Of a stretch of DNA of 64,000 nucleotides, positions 17,445 to 26,498 are shown piece by piece. The DNA comes from Aeromicrobium stalagmiti (GTDB taxonomy: Bacteria > Actinomycetota > Actinomycetes > Propionibacteriales > Nocardioidaceae), in assembly GCF_013283745.1 (NCBI RefSeq), contig NZ_JABSTZ010000001.1:948406-1012405 (forward strand), read 5' to 3'. A program made the position numbers and the translations under genes. The first letter of the stretch is position 1, and each line of letters starts with the position of its first letter. Below the pieces are notes generated by a model. The model worked only from the letters and a program-made list of their open reading frames with translations. It had not been told where the DNA came from and made no database searches.

Positions 17445-18495
17445 GACGACTCCGAAGGCCGACCCAGAATGCCTCGCGTCGACCGCGAGCGTCGAGTTGG
17501 AAAGCCTCTAACCATCCTTGGCGTTCGGTCACGGAAAATGTCTGCGACTGCTTCTCGAGAAGTTGAGCCAGTTCCTCAGCAGTCCAAAAGGACCCGCCAG
17601 AGTCAGCGAACAGCTCGTGGTGAGGAGGAATTGAACTCCACAGGACATTGGCTCCAGCCAGGATTGCTTCCTGGCCAACGATGGGCATGCCCTCGGAGTA
17701 GCTGGGGAGCACCACGAGATGGGCGTGATGCATCATCGAGGTGATTCCCGGGATGCTCTGTGCAAATGTCACGTTCGACTCGACCCCCCGGAGTCGAGCC
17801 AGCTCGATCAATCGATCTCGGTAGGCCGGGTCGTCGACGGAACCGCAGAACAGAACAGGCCTCCGTGGGGCCGACGTCAATGCAAGCGCTTCAATCACGA
17901 CCTCAAGACGTTTCTGTGGGTTGTATCCGCCGGGGACAAGCACTGTGGAGTTGAGAGCCGGCACAGGGTCCGCTACAGGCGGGATGCTCACGCTGGCAAG
18001 GACCAAGTTTGGAAAAAACACGATGCGAGGTGACCCGTCGCGACGTGTCCAGTCCGCCTGCTCCGCACGCGAGACGCAAAGGACCGAGTCAGTCCGTCGA
18101 AGGAGGATCCGCTCCGAGATCTCGGTCATGAGGAAGCCGCGGGTGGAGCCGCCAGACCATGGAGTGCCATGCGGCGTGTATAAAACTGTCCCGACCTGAT
18201 TCCGGGGCCCCAAGAGCCGAAGTAGAAACCCGGCCTGTCGACCGTGGAGGTGCAGGATCTGCGGGCGGCTCTTGGCGATGGCGCGGCGTGCTTGGATCAG
18301 TCCGCGAAGCGAGGCGAGTGGGCGGGTCAACACCACATGATCGACTGTGGGCGGTAGTTCTTTGACGCGGTCGCCATCTTGGACCAGAACGCTGACCTCG
18401 AAGCCACCCAGAGCGGTCAATTCGGCGGCTTGTGACACGACGGCGGAGAAGCCTCCGCGCGTCGGACGAGAGTGAACAAGCATGATGCGTGTCAC
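17437..18495 (-). CDS. Glycosyltransferase family 4
   Basis: The 352-residue protein begins with MLVHSRPTRGGFSAVV (N-terminal glycine loop), carries LHLHGRQAGFLLRLLG in the first domain and has the donor-domain signatures VLVPGGYNPQKRLEV and VLPSYSEGMPIVGQEAIL (the E-x7-E motif of GT4). It starts at a GTG that overlaps the upstream TGA by four bases, so a longer frame at 18540 is unlikely. Its role would be to add one sugar of the right-hand repeat unit. Confidence 0.85.
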   Translation of the reverse strand: MTRIMLVHSRPTRGGFSAVVSQAAELTALGGFEVSVLVQDGDRVKELPPTVDHVVLTRPLASLRGLIQARRAIAKSRPQILHLHGRQAGFLLRLLGPRNQVGTVLYTPHGTPWSGGSTRGFLMTEISERILLRRTDSVLCVSRAEQADWTRRDGSPRIVFFPNLVLASVSIPPVADPVPALNSTVLVPGGYNPQKRLEVVIEALALTSAPRRPVLFCGSVDDPAYRDRLIELARLRGVESNVTFAQSIPGITSMMHHAHLVVLPSYSEGMPIVGQEAILAGANVLWSSIPPHHELFADSGGSFWTAEELAQLLEKQSQTFSVTERQGWLEAFQLDARGRREAFWVGLRSRHG

Positions 18496-19277
18496 GCGCG
18501 GTACCAGAATCGCTTGCCGACCCAAATGGAACTGGCGCAATTGCGGATCAGTCCGCGCGCTGAGACCTGACGCGTCAATCGTGCATGCTCAACAAGAATA
18601 CGGACGGTGCTCCGAGCCTGAAGCCGTCGCTTGCCAGCGTGTGTCGTACCCGCGCTGAGGCGATAGTCGTACACAGCCGTATCGATCGTGGCTAGACGAC
18701 CAATTCTCGAGAGGCGCATCCAGAGGTCGAAATCCTCGGCTCCGGGTAGGCGTCGGTACCCGCCGACATCCTCGATGGAGCATCGCTTTGCCAGTACAGC
18801 CCCATGAATTAGGGGATTCCCCCGCAACATGGATTGACGAAGCGGGTCCCCTGAGCGCGGGGGCGCTTGGATCGTTTTGATTTCGCCAGATGGGCGGCGC
18901 AGGATAGCGGCGCCAAAGACGGCGACCGCTTCGGGTTCTGACTCAAGGTGCTGTAGTAAGGAGTCGATATGCCCGGGAAGCCACAAATCGTCCGCGTCAC
19001 ATCGAGCGATGTATGTGCTTCGGCAGGTGACTAGGCCAGTGTTAAGGGCGTCAACGATTCCACGACCAGTGTTCTTCAATAGACGAATCGGTCCCGGGAT
19101 CGACTTCAGCACGTCTGATGTTGCGTCATCAGATCCATCGTCCACGACGACGAGTTCGTCATTTGGTCCGAGGTCGGCGAGCACCGATCGTGCCGCAGCT
19201 TCGACGGTTGCTGCCCCATTCTTCACGGGCATCAGCACGGAAACCCTCGCGGACGGCGTTTGGGTGTCAACGTTCAT
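18492..19277 (-). CDS. Glycosyltransferase family 2
   Basis: This 261-residue GT-A enzyme has SVLMPVKNGAATVEAAARSV, VVDDGSDDAT (donor-binding Asp), YIARCDADDLWLPGHI with the DxD metal motif (DADD) and GAEDFDLWMR (the ED catalytic base region). It is inverting in type and soluble or peripheral. The ATG at 19277 lies 11 bases inside the end of the preceding gene, consistent with coupling; the frame extends upstream to 19373 without a plausible ribosome site. Confidence 0.85.
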   Translation of the reverse strand: MNVDTQTPSARVSVLMPVKNGAATVEAAARSVLADLGPNDELVVVDDGSDDATSDVLKSIPGPIRLLKNTGRGIVDALNTGLVTCRSTYIARCDADDLWLPGHIDSLLQHLESEPEAVAVFGAAILRRPSGEIKTIQAPPRSGDPLRQSMLRGNPLIHGAVLAKRCSIEDVGGYRRLPGAEDFDLWMRLSRIGRLATIDTAVYDYRLSAGTTHAGKRRLQARSTVRILVEHARLTRQVSARGLIRNCASSIWVGKRFWYRA

Positions 19278-20424
19278 GTTGCCCCACTTGCTGCGAAACC
19301 TCTTGGTTGTCGCCGATCCACGATCGGATCCGTGACTGAAACTGTGTCTCACCGAATTGGCGAACCTGATCAAGCATCATCTTCTTGTCGATCGCTATTG
19401 CAAGAAGCGCGGCCTCGCGAAGCTCTGCGGCGCTGGCGGACTGTGGGACGACAGAGCCGCCCTGCGCCAGACGTACGCTTTCGGCGCCGCCGCCAACTGC
19501 GTTGGCCAGAACCGGTGTCCCTGCGGCCATGGCCTCAACCGGCATGATCCCAAAATCCTCGACGGCCATGAACACAAACAAGACTGAGCGTTGGTAAAGC
19601 GCATAGAGAAGCTCGTCAGACACACGGCCCAAGAAGGTCACTGGCGTGTCGGTCTTTTCCGCCTGATCAACTAGCTGGGAGCGAAAGGGGCCATCACCCG
19701 CAATGACTACAGGTAAATCGAGCAGGCTGCCGACCTTGATGGGCATATCCAATCGTTTGTACTCGACCAGGCGGGACGCGCCGAGGACGAAGTCGGAGGG
19801 CAGCGCTTCCAGCGTCTCCCTGTCCGTGTTCGATAGCGACCCGGACCAATTGTTGATTTCTTGGATGCGCTCAACGGCAACCGGGGGATAAATGACTTCG
19901 GCCGGCTGCGCCCACGCGCGTTCAATTCGTGAGCGGACGAAGTTGCTATTCGCCGCGTATTGGACGGCCGAGGACGTAAGCCGCTTGTCGCGCCGCTTCA
20001 GCGCAGAAGCCATCATGCGGGCCGCAGGACCAGCGCCGCGCTGATCAAGATCCGGGGTCCATAGATAGCGAGCCGGAGTATGAACGTAGGCGTAGGCATC
20101 GATGCCTTGCTCGGCGGCCCGTGTCGCTAGGTGGTGTCCGAATGCGTGACTACTTGATATCACCCGATCAACAGCGCGAAGGTCGACAGAGCCCCACGCC
20201 GAATCATGGAAGAGTAAGGACAACGCCTTTGAGTGTCGAACGGGCGTCCGGGCGAGCCACGTCTCAGAAACGTCGGACCCAAAGCGCTCAGGAGCATCAT
20301 TCCAAAGGCATTGCGCAGTTGCAGACGGGACCGCTTTGAGGAGTTGCTCAAAGACGTTTTCGGACCCGCCATGAGCGGCCAACCATTCATGACTGATCAG
20401 CGTCGATGCAGAAGGCGAGTTCAC
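19267..20424 (-). CDS. Glycosyltransferase family 4
   Basis: The 385-residue protein begins TLISHEWLAAHGGSENVFEQ, with the N-terminal GGSE loop, and has YVHTPARYLW. The donor domain shows FVLGASRLVEYKRLDMPIKV and VFMAVEDFGIMPVEAMAAGT, with the conserved EDFGIxPVEAMA motif. This resembles mannosyltransferases of the WbaZ type, but I would not fix the sugar. It begins with GTG and is the first glycosyltransferase transcribed after the initiating transferase gene at 20578-22128, from which 153 bases separate it. Confidence 0.87.
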   Translation of the reverse strand: MNSPSASTLISHEWLAAHGGSENVFEQLLKAVPSATAQCLWNDAPERFGSDVSETWLARTPVRHSKALSLLFHDSAWGSVDLRAVDRVISSSHAFGHHLATRAAEQGIDAYAYVHTPARYLWTPDLDQRGAGPAARMMASALKRRDKRLTSSAVQYAANSNFVRSRIERAWAQPAEVIYPPVAVERIQEINNWSGSLSNTDRETLEALPSDFVLGASRLVEYKRLDMPIKVGSLLDLPVVIAGDGPFRSQLVDQAEKTDTPVTFLGRVSDELLYALYQRSVLFVFMAVEDFGIMPVEAMAAGTPVLANAVGGGAESVRLAQGGSVVPQSASAAELREAALLAIAIDKKMMLDQVRQFGETQFQSRIRSWIGDNQEVSQQVGQHER

Positions 20425-20577
20425 GATCGCAGGCCCTTGATAGTCGCTCTCCAGACTCCGCGTATCGCTGGTCCGTGCGAGGCTCTGATGGGTGCTTCAT
20501 CTCGCCCCTTTGAGCACGAGCTTCTCTTCGCCAGCGGTCCGAATGCTTGCGTTGTCGCGCGGCCGCTCGATGTGACG

Positions 20578-22128
20578 TTAGTAGGCGCCATCGGAGCCCA
20601 GAACCGCTCGCACAGTTCGCCAGAGGATGATGAGGTCCGCGGTCATGGACCAGTTCTCGACGTAAGACATGTCGAGGCGGATCGCCTCTTCCCAAGACAG
20701 GTCGGATCGACCGGAGACCTGCCACAGCCCGGTCATGCCAGGGCGAACGCGGAGGCGACGGTGCGCCTTGTCGTCATAGAGCTCGACTTCGGCGGCCTGC
20801 TGGGGCCGGGGGCCGACGAGGCTCATGTCTCCCTTGAGGACGTTGAAGAGCTGGGGAATCTCATCAATCGAAAAGCGCCGAAGGAAGGCGCCGACCTTGG
20901 TGATCCGGGGGTCGTTGGAGATCTTGAACAGTGGTTTGTCAGCCGTGCCCTGCGCGACCAGCAGTGCCTGCAGCTCGGCATCGGCGCCGCTACGCATGGA
21001 CCGGAACTTCATCATCCGGAACGCCGTGCCGTCGCGGCCGATGCGCTCCTGGTGGAAGAAGACGGCGCCAGGGCTCGTCAGCTTGACGGCAATGGCTGAA
21101 CCAATGAGCAGTGGGGAGAGCATGACGATGAGGAAGGCCGCGCCAGCCCGGTCGAAGAGCGCCTTGGGCCAGGTGCCAGCTGCCGCATACTGCGGCTCCT
21201 CGAGGTGCAGGAACGACATGCCGGCGACCCCACGCATGTGAAGCCGTGACCCCGCGACGTCGACGAGGTTGGGCGCGACCATGAGGTCGATGCCGGCGCT
21301 CTCGAGCTGCCAGACCAGGTCGCGCAGGCCTTCGTGTCCGAGGTGCTCGGTGTCGGTGAGCACGACAGTGTTGGCGTTCGAGATCGCCAAGGCCTCCGAG
21401 AGACTGCGCTCGGTGCCGATCACCGGCACGAAGCGGTGGGGCACGTCGAGCCATTCAGTCATCACGTGGTTGCGGTCGGGCACCCAGACTCCGGTGACGC
21501 GGTAGCCGGCTGCCTTGTTCTTGTCGAAGCTGTCGGAGATGCTCTTGGACGACTGGGCGCCGCCAATCACCAGCACGCGAGACAACCCGCGACCGCGATA
21601 GCGCTGCTTGCGGAGCCACACCCGCCACAGCTTGCGGCTGACGAGGAGCACGGCGCCACCGAGGGGAAAGGCAAGGGCCAGGTAGCCGCGTGACATGTCA
21701 GCCTTGATCAGCAGCGAGACGATGGCCAGCAGGCTGAAGGTGAACACGGTGGCCTTGATGACGCGGCGATACTCCTCGGCGTCATCGCCAAACAGTCGCT
21801 GGTCGCGGGAGCGATAGATGATCAGGCTGAGCCACCAGGTCACGACGATGATGGCGCCGAGCTCGGCGTAGTTGAGCCCGACCGGGCCGTTGGTCCGCTC
21901 CTCGGGTGCCGAGCCGAACTTCGTGATCATGGCAATCAAGACGGCGACCGTGAGCACGATCAGATCTGTCGCGGCGAGGCGGGCCGCATGCCGGTGCTCC
22001 CAGGCGTCGCGCGCTGCATGCTGGTCCGCAGGCCGATCGAAGCGAGGCCGACGGCGTCTGGACGGTCCGCCGCGGCGGTCTCCGCTCTGACGGCGCTCCT
22101 TGCGCGCGGTCTCGATCTGTTGCGTCAC
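20578..22128 (-). CDS. Polyprenyl glycosylphosphotransferase (initiating sugar-1-phosphate transferase)
   Basis: The 516-residue membrane protein has an N-terminal basic segment (RRRRPRF), four or five helices, a nucleotide-binding-like middle region (VLVIGGAQSSKSI) and a C-terminal bacterial sugar transferase domain at about 324-516. Motifs there include FHQERIGRDGTAFRMMKFRS, RRFSIDEIPQLFNVLKGDMS and LVGPRPQ...RPGMTGLWQVSGRS. It transfers a hexose-1-phosphate from a UDP-sugar to undecaprenyl phosphate, the first committed step for the polysaccharide. The GTG at 22128 is preceded by GAGGGAG at six bases, so the TTG at 22167 is rejected. It is the only such enzyme in the window. Confidence 0.92.
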   Translation of the reverse strand: MTQQIETARKERRQSGDRRGGPSRRRRPRFDRPADQHAARDAWEHRHAARLAATDLIVLTVAVLIAMITKFGSAPEERTNGPVGLNYAELGAIIVVTWWLSLIIYRSRDQRLFGDDAEEYRRVIKATVFTFSLLAIVSLLIKADMSRGYLALAFPLGGAVLLVSRKLWRVWLRKQRYRGRGLSRVLVIGGAQSSKSISDSFDKNKAAGYRVTGVWVPDRNHVMTEWLDVPHRFVPVIGTERSLSEALAISNANTVVLTDTEHLGHEGLRDLVWQLESAGIDLMVAPNLVDVAGSRLHMRGVAGMSFLHLEEPQYAAAGTWPKALFDRAGAAFLIVMLSPLLIGSAIAVKLTSPGAVFFHQERIGRDGTAFRMMKFRSMRSGADAELQALLVAQGTADKPLFKISNDPRITKVGAFLRRFSIDEIPQLFNVLKGDMSLVGPRPQQAAEVELYDDKAHRRLRVRPGMTGLWQVSGRSDLSWEEAIRLDMSYVENWSMTADLIILWRTVRAVLGSDGAY

Positions 22129-22232
22129 TACGGCTCCCTCGAACCCGGCACCCTGGAGCCGGCTCAACTGACTAGGGACGACACGCCACTCCCATGAGTG
22201 CCGCCCTCTGAGATAACCGTAGGCACAATTCC

Positions 22233-22248
22233 GGCAGGTTTCTGCCGT
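22233..22248. promoter_or_regulatory. Short inverted repeat in leader of the initiating transferase
   Basis: CGGCAG and CTGCCG enclose GTTT about 105 bases upstream of the transferase GTG. It could be an operator or a small RNA hairpin. The evidence is only the symmetry and position. Confidence 0.3.
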
Positions 22249-22351
22249 TTGACGAACCTACGCATCAGTACCACTTGTGATGAGAGTCACCAATGCGCGG
22301 CAAAGAGGAAATCGTCGCGTCACCTTGGCGTTTCACTCTCGTTATCGATGC

Positions 22352-22513
22352 ATGGTGGTTGTGGTGTGGGTCACGATTTCGATCGTCGCGGTCAATGCGC
22401 TGGTCGTGGGTGCGCTCATCGTGAAGTTCCGAAAAGAGGCTCGGCGACGCGAGCCCGAGTCCGATGGCGATCGGTCGACCAGCCACGCGCGGCCGACCGT
22501 CAAACTGGCCTGA
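22352..22513 (+). CDS. Small single-pass membrane protein, 53 residues
   Basis: The frame encodes a hydrophobic N-terminal helix (VVVVWVTISIVAVNALVVGA), then a strongly charged tail (KFRKEARRREPESDGDR). It ends two bases before the convergent EamA gene. GC-rich third positions and the neat fit to the gap support coding. No good ribosome site is visible before the ATG, and a longer in-frame ATG at 22277 exists. No family is recognised. Confidence 0.45.
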   Translation: MVVVVWVTISIVAVNALVVGALIVKFRKEARRREPESDGDRSTSHARPTVKLA

Positions 22514-22514
22514 C

Positions 22515-22952
22515 TCAGCCCGTTGCCAGCAGGATGGCGCCGCTGGCGACAAGCGCGACCGCGAGCCACTGCTTGGGGTCAAGGCGCTCGCCCAGCAGGG
22601 CTACGCCGAAGATGGCGACCAGCACGACGCTGAGCTTGTCGACCGGCGCGACGAGTGAGGCGGGTCCGAGCTTGAGGGCCCGGAAGTAGCAGATCCACGA
22701 GGCTCCAGTGGCCAGCCCCGACAGGATCAGGAACGTCCACGTCTTCGTCGACAGCTGTCCGGGGGAGTGGAACTTGCCGAGCGAGACGAGGATCAGTCCG
22801 AGCGTCACCAGGATGACGATGGTGCGGATGAAGGTCGCGACGTCGGAGTCGACATCCTTCACCCCGACCTTGGCGAAGATCGCCGTCATGGCCGCGAAGC
22901 CGGCCGAGAGCAGAGCCCAGAAGGGCCACGAGTCGACGAGCGAGCTGTTCAT
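22515..22952 (-). CDS. Half-size EamA/DMT-superfamily transporter
   Basis: The 145-residue protein has five hydrophobic segments and one EamA repeat (WPFWALLSAGFAAMTAIFAK ... ATGASWICYFRALKLGPASL ... FGVALLGERL). Standard EamA permeases carry two such repeats in about 290 residues, whereas half-size members work as dimers. AAGGAG stands about six bases before the ATG at 22952. The GxxSWICYFRALK stretch is typical of the small bacterial sub-family annotated only as EamA transporter. The substrate is unknown. Confidence 0.8.
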   Translation of the reverse strand: MNSSLVDSWPFWALLSAGFAAMTAIFAKVGVKDVDSDVATFIRTIVILVTLGLILVSLGKFHSPGQLSTKTWTFLILSGLATGASWICYFRALKLGPASLVAPVDKLSVVLVAIFGVALLGERLDPKQWLAVALVASGAILLATG

Positions 22953-23056
22953 GGGTCTCCTTGGTGGTGTCACCTCGATAGTGCCCTTGTGGCTCAGGCA
23001 ACTCGATGACCCGAGAGTGTGTCGTTCGAGGGATCGTCGCGATGTGGCCGCACCGA

Positions 23057-23062
23057 TAGGCT
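23057..23062 (+). promoter_or_regulatory. -10 hexamer of leaderless UDP-glucose dehydrogenase gene
   Basis: TAGGCT is followed by six bases (CTCCGG) and the GTG at 23069, with no ribosome site between them. Confidence 0.55.
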
Positions 23063-23068
23063 CTCCGG

Positions 23069-24241
23069 GTGAGCACAAAGATTGCCGTTGTCGGGCTCGG
23101 CTATGTCGGACTGTCCATTGCCGTGCTGCTGTCGCAGCACCACGAGGTCGTCGGTCTGGAGATCGACGCCGCCAAGCTCGCTGAGCTCGAGGCCGGCCGC
23201 AGCCCCATCCAGGACCCCGAGATCGAGGGCTTCCTGGGTCGCGACGACCTGCACCTGTCGTTCACCGACGACCCCGCCGTGGCCTACGCCGGCGCGGAGT
23301 ATGTCGTCATTGCGACGCCGACCGACTACGACGCCGAGTCCAACTACTTCAACACCCGCACGGTCGAGAGCGTCATCAGCGACGTGACCAAGCGGGCGCC
23401 CGACGCCACTATGGTCATCAAGTCGACCATCCCGGTCGGGTTCGTCCTCGACGCCCGCAAGCGACTCGGCACCGAGAACGTCATCTTCTCGCCGGAGTTC
23501 CTTCGCGAGGGCAAGGCGCTCTACGACAACCTGCACCCGTCACGCATCGTCGTGGGGGAGCGGAGCGATCGTGCTCAGCGGTTCGCCGACCTGCTGATGG
23601 AGGGCGCCGCCGAGAAGGGGTGCCCGGTGCTGCTCACCGAGCCCACCGAGGCCGAGGCGGTCAAGCTGTTCGCCAACACCTATCTGGCGATGCGCGTCGC
23701 CTACTTCAACGAGCTCGACTCGTTCGCCATCAGCCACGGGCTGGACACGCGCCAGATCATCGACGGCGTCGGCCTCGACCCCCGCATCGGCACGCACTAC
23801 AACAACCCGTCGTTCGGCTACGGCGGCTACTGCCTGCCCAAGGACACCAAGCAGCTGCTGGCCAACTACCAAGACGTGCCGCAGACGCTGATCAGTGCGA
23901 TCGTCGACGCCAACCGCACTCGCAAGGACTTCATCGCTGACGACATCCTGAGTCGGCAGCCCAAGATCGTCGGCATCCACCGGCTGATCATGAAGGCCGG
24001 CTCCGACAACTTCAGGGCCAGCTCGGTGCAGGGCATCATGAAGCGGCTCAAGGCCAAGGGCATCGAGGTCGTCCTCTATGAGCCCGAGCTGGCTGAGGAC
24101 GAGTTCTTCCACTCCAAGGTCATCCGCGACCTCGACGAGTTCAAGCGGCTGTCGGACGTGATCGTGGCGAACCGACGTGTCGACGAGCTCGAAGACGTCC
24201 GTGATCGGGTCTACACGCGTGACCTGTTCGGGTCTGACTGA
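23069..24241 (+). CDS. ugd: UDP-glucose 6-dehydrogenase
   Basis: This 390-residue NAD-dependent enzyme oxidises UDP-glucose to UDP-glucuronate in the cytoplasm, supplying uronic acids for the neighbouring polysaccharide genes. Visible motifs: N-terminal NAD fold GLGYVGLS (9-16), EFLREGKA around 143-150, [16 protein letters not shown] with substrate-contacting Lys199 and Asn203, and the catalytic Cys255 in GGYCLPKDT. Length matches the short bacterial form (about 388). It has its own apparent leaderless promoter, so it is not transcribed with the minus-strand cluster. A UDP-N-acetylhexosamine dehydrogenase is a less likely alternative. Confidence 0.93.
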   Translation: MSTKIAVVGLGYVGLSIAVLLSQHHEVVGLEIDAAKLAELEAGRSPIQDPEIEGFLGRDDLHLSFTDDPAVAYAGAEYVVIATPTDYDAESNYFNTRTVESVISDVTKRAPDATMVIKSTIPVGFVLDARKRLGTENVIFSPEFLREGKALYDNLHPSRIVVGERSDRAQRFADLLMEGAAEKGCPVLLTEPTEAEAVKLFANTYLAMRVAYFNELDSFAISHGLDTRQIIDGVGLDPRIGTHYNNPSFGYGGYCLPKDTKQLLANYQDVPQTLISAIVDANRTRKDFIADDILSRQPKIVGIHRLIMKAGSDNFRASSVQGIMKRLKAKGIEVVLYEPELAEDEFFHSKVIRDLDEFKRLSDVIVANRRVDELEDVRDRVYTRDLFGSD

Positions 24242-24269
24242 CAGCGACGAGAACCGCCACTGCAAACTG

Positions 24270-24302
24270 CCCCTCTGCTAGGGGGAGCGCTGGGAGCAGC
24301 GC
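24270..24302 (+). terminator. Two adjacent short hairpins after ugd
   Basis: CCCCT(CTGCT)AGGGG at 24270-24284 and GCGCT(GGGAGC)AGCGC at 24287-24302 lie about 30 bases past the ugd stop. They lack a T tract, so termination is only suggested. Confidence 0.4.
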
Positions 24303-24648
24303 ATACAGAGAGGCAGTCGCACGGGTTGGTACCCTCCCGCACTCCGAGCCTATGACCGCAAGGGAAATGTCGCCATCAAACGTGACTCTGTGTCTCAGGT
24401 CACAGGGCTTGTGGGAGTTTGTCCGCGGAGGGTCGCCTCAGCGCCGGCCGTGATACTTCGTCGGGTGCGGGCACGCCTGATGGTGCCTCAGACGGCAGCG
24501 CAGCTTGGATCGCTTCCAGATCCTCTTCATGCCCATACGAGAAGGGTCGTCTCGTCCTCTGGTTGGAGGCAACGTGATGTCGGGCACGCCCGCGAGGGGT
24601 TGGCGAACCGCCGGGGGCCGCTTGTGGGCCGCCGGTCTCAGGTGCGGA
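24303..24648. other. Gene-free stretch between ugd and a small convergent gene
   Basis: About 350 bases hold no coding frame with convincing codon bias on either strand. I found no tRNA cloverleaf or riboswitch I could recognise. Confidence 0.4.
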
Positions 24649-24798
24649 TCAGTTGGAGCGCGGACCCGTGCCGGGCTTGACGGGCTTGCCGTCCTTGAGC
24701 TGGTTCTTGCGCTCGGCCAGGCCGTACTGAGCCTTCACCTGAGCCTGCGCATCGGCCAGCTCCTTGACGAGACGCGCCTTGTCTCCCTCGAATGACAT
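24649..24798 (-). CDS. Small charged helical protein, 49 residues
   Basis: The protein begins MSFEGDKARLVKELADAQAQ and is predicted helical up to about residue 36, followed by a Lys/Pro/Gly tail. It has no membrane segment or known motif. The ATG is preceded by TATCAT exactly six bases upstream, with no ribosome site, matching the leaderless pattern of several neighbours; this is the main argument for the start and for a real gene. Function is unknown. Confidence 0.55.
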   Translation of the reverse strand: MSFEGDKARLVKELADAQAQVKAQYGLAERKNQLKDGKPVKPGTGPRSN

Positions 24799-24804
24799 AA
24801 CTGA

Positions 24805-24810
24805 ATGATA
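24805..24810 (-). promoter_or_regulatory. -10 hexamer of leaderless small helical gene
   Basis: On the minus strand TATCAT is followed by six bases (TCAGTT) and the ATG at 24798. Confidence 0.5.
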
Positions 24811-24922
24811 AACCGGTCCGGGGTCGGAGGCAGCACGGGCAAGGCCATCTCGGCGATCGAGGACTTTGGTCTCGACCTGTGGGCGGCATGGCCATTCGCC
24901 ATACCGGCGCGCCGGCAAGCGA

Positions 24923-24928
24923 TAGGTT
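24923..24928 (+). promoter_or_regulatory. -10 hexamer of leaderless membrane protein gene
   Basis: TAGGTT is followed by six bases (CGCGCC) and the ATG at 24935. No ribosome site is present. Confidence 0.5.
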
Positions 24929-24934
24929 CGCGCC

Positions 24935-25450
24935 ATGTTTTCGCGGAGGCAGGCGCGTCGAGCGGGGGCCTCAGAGGCCACGCCTTGGGGCGATCGGAAC
25001 GCCATCGACCTCTTCAGCTACGAGATGCTGCTCTCGCGTGAGGCCGAAGAGCATGCCCACATGTGGCAGACGCCAGCACTGGCACTGACTGCTCAGGCGT
25101 TCCTGCTCACCATCTCGCTCGACACGGGGCAGCACTGGTTCGCTCGATGCATCGCCTCCGGTCTGGGCGTCGTTCTGGCTTTCATGTCCGTCCAGCTCAT
25201 GGCCAAGCACAGGTTTCACATGCTGCTGGACCGCGAGATGCTGAAGCAGATCGAGACCCGCCTGGGCATGACCCCCGTGTCTCAAAGAAGCTGGGCTCCG
25301 AGCCCGCAGCATCCGTCGACTCGTCTCAACCGCCTGCGGAGCTACGCACTCTGGCGGACGGGGCTCCTGGCGATCCTGTTGGTCAATGCTGTCGTCTTCG
25401 GCTGGGCCCTCACCGATGCGCCGTGGGACTGGTCGATCGACGTCGGCTGA
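24935..25450 (+). CDS. Hypothetical three-helix membrane protein
   Basis: This 171-residue protein has a basic, soluble N-terminus (FSRRQARRAG), two closely spaced hydrophobic helices (about 48-63 and 70-88), a charged middle region and a third helix near 143-160 (GLLAILLVNAVVFGWAL). The pattern resembles unnamed actinobacterial inner-membrane proteins of similar size. I recognise no motif that gives a function. It stands alone between a divergent small gene and the MBL hydrolase, which has its own -10-like site. Confidence 0.65.
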   Translation: MFSRRQARRAGASEATPWGDRNAIDLFSYEMLLSREAEEHAHMWQTPALALTAQAFLLTISLDTGQHWFARCIASGLGVVLAFMSVQLMAKHRFHMLLDREMLKQIETRLGMTPVSQRSWAPSPQHPSTRLNRLRSYALWRTGLLAILLVNAVVFGWALTDAPWDWSIDVG

Positions 25451-25509
25451 GCCATCCACTCGATCAGGCAGCATCAGGCGTTCGGCTGCGGCACAGGCTG
25501 TCGGTCCGT

Positions 25510-25515
25510 CAGGAT
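25510..25515 (+). promoter_or_regulatory. -10-like hexamer of MBL hydrolase gene
   Basis: CAGGAT is followed by six bases (GCGGGG) and the ATG at 25522. The first base departs from TANNNT, so it is weaker than its neighbours. Confidence 0.4.
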
Positions 25516-25521
25516 GCGGGG

Positions 25522-26316
25522 ATGCGCGTCGGCCACCTCAACTGCGGCACCTTCGGACCCCCTTTCGTGGGTGAGATCGTCTGCCACGTCCTGCTCGTCG
25601 AGACGGGTGACGGGCTCGTGCTCGTCGACACCGGACTGGGTCTGGATGACTACGCCGACCCCAAGGGTCGGATGGGTCCGGTGCGCAAGCTGCTGCGCGC
25701 CCAGTTGGGCACCGAGGCGACCGCTCTGCGCCAGATCGAGGCGATGGGTCACTCGGCGGCCGACGTCTCGCACATCGTGCTGACCCACCTCGACTTCGAC
25801 CACATGGGTGGCCTGTCTGACTTCCCCGACGCCACGGTGCACACCACCGCCGACGAGCACGCGGCCGCGATCACGTCGCCCGACTTCCTCGACAAGCGGC
25901 GCTACCGCCCCGCGCAGTGGGCGCACGGCCCGGCGTGGAAGATCCACGGCGGACGCGGCGACGAGTGGAAGGACGGGCTGACCGGTCACGAGGTGCTGCC
26001 GGGCATCACGCTGGTGCCGATGCCCGGCCACTCACGGGGTCACGCGGCAGTGGCGGTCGACGCGGGGGAGCGGGGGCTGCTCGTCCACGCCGGCGACGCG
26101 GTGTTCGACGCGTCGTCGTACGCCGACGTCTCGCCGTCCGGAGCCCCGCTCACGAAGGTCGGCATGCTGCGGACGTTCGAGAAGACTGTCGGCCGCGACC
26201 GCGCGGCGATCAAGCGCAACCACGTGAGCCTGCGCCACCTCAACGACACCGACGGCATCACGGTGCTGCCAGCGCACGACAAGCGCATCCTCGATGCGTT
26301 GACCGCTCCCAGCTGA
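25522..26316 (+). CDS. MBL-fold metallo-hydrolase
   Basis: The 264-residue cytoplasmic protein has the metallo-beta-lactamase metal motif THLDFDHMGG (about 92-101), a later GHSRGH and HAGDAVFD (third ligand region), and a C-terminal LPAHD. The THxxxDH spacing and overall length suit the lactonase/AttM-like branch. Hydrolysis of a lactone or ester is likely, but the substrate is not shown. The start at 25522 directly follows a -10-like site and gives an MRVGHLNCGTF N-terminus typical of the family. Confidence 0.85.
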   Translation: MRVGHLNCGTFGPPFVGEIVCHVLLVETGDGLVLVDTGLGLDDYADPKGRMGPVRKLLRAQLGTEATALRQIEAMGHSAADVSHIVLTHLDFDHMGGLSDFPDATVHTTADEHAAAITSPDFLDKRRYRPAQWAHGPAWKIHGGRGDEWKDGLTGHEVLPGITLVPMPGHSRGHAAVAVDAGERGLLVHAGDAVFDASSYADVSPSGAPLTKVGMLRTFEKTVGRDRAAIKRNHVSLRHLNDTDGITVLPAHDKRILDALTAPS

Positions 26317-26498
26317 CAGTCGGTCGCTCCGGGACGGGCCACGTCACCGATCCGTGTGCCACAGGTCCCGCGATCGCCGATTCACCCCACGCGGGGGCCG
26401 TCCTTCCGCCAAACTCGGGTGTCGACGTATCGACAGGCTCCTGAGCGCGTCTGGGCTCACCGGGGGGAGAGCCCACCAGTGACACCGATGGAGACGCA

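Noticed and set aside
24242-24648. Possible tRNA or riboswitch downstream of ugd
   Set aside because: Short hairpins exist, but no cloverleaf, T-loop consensus or known riboswitch core could be traced.
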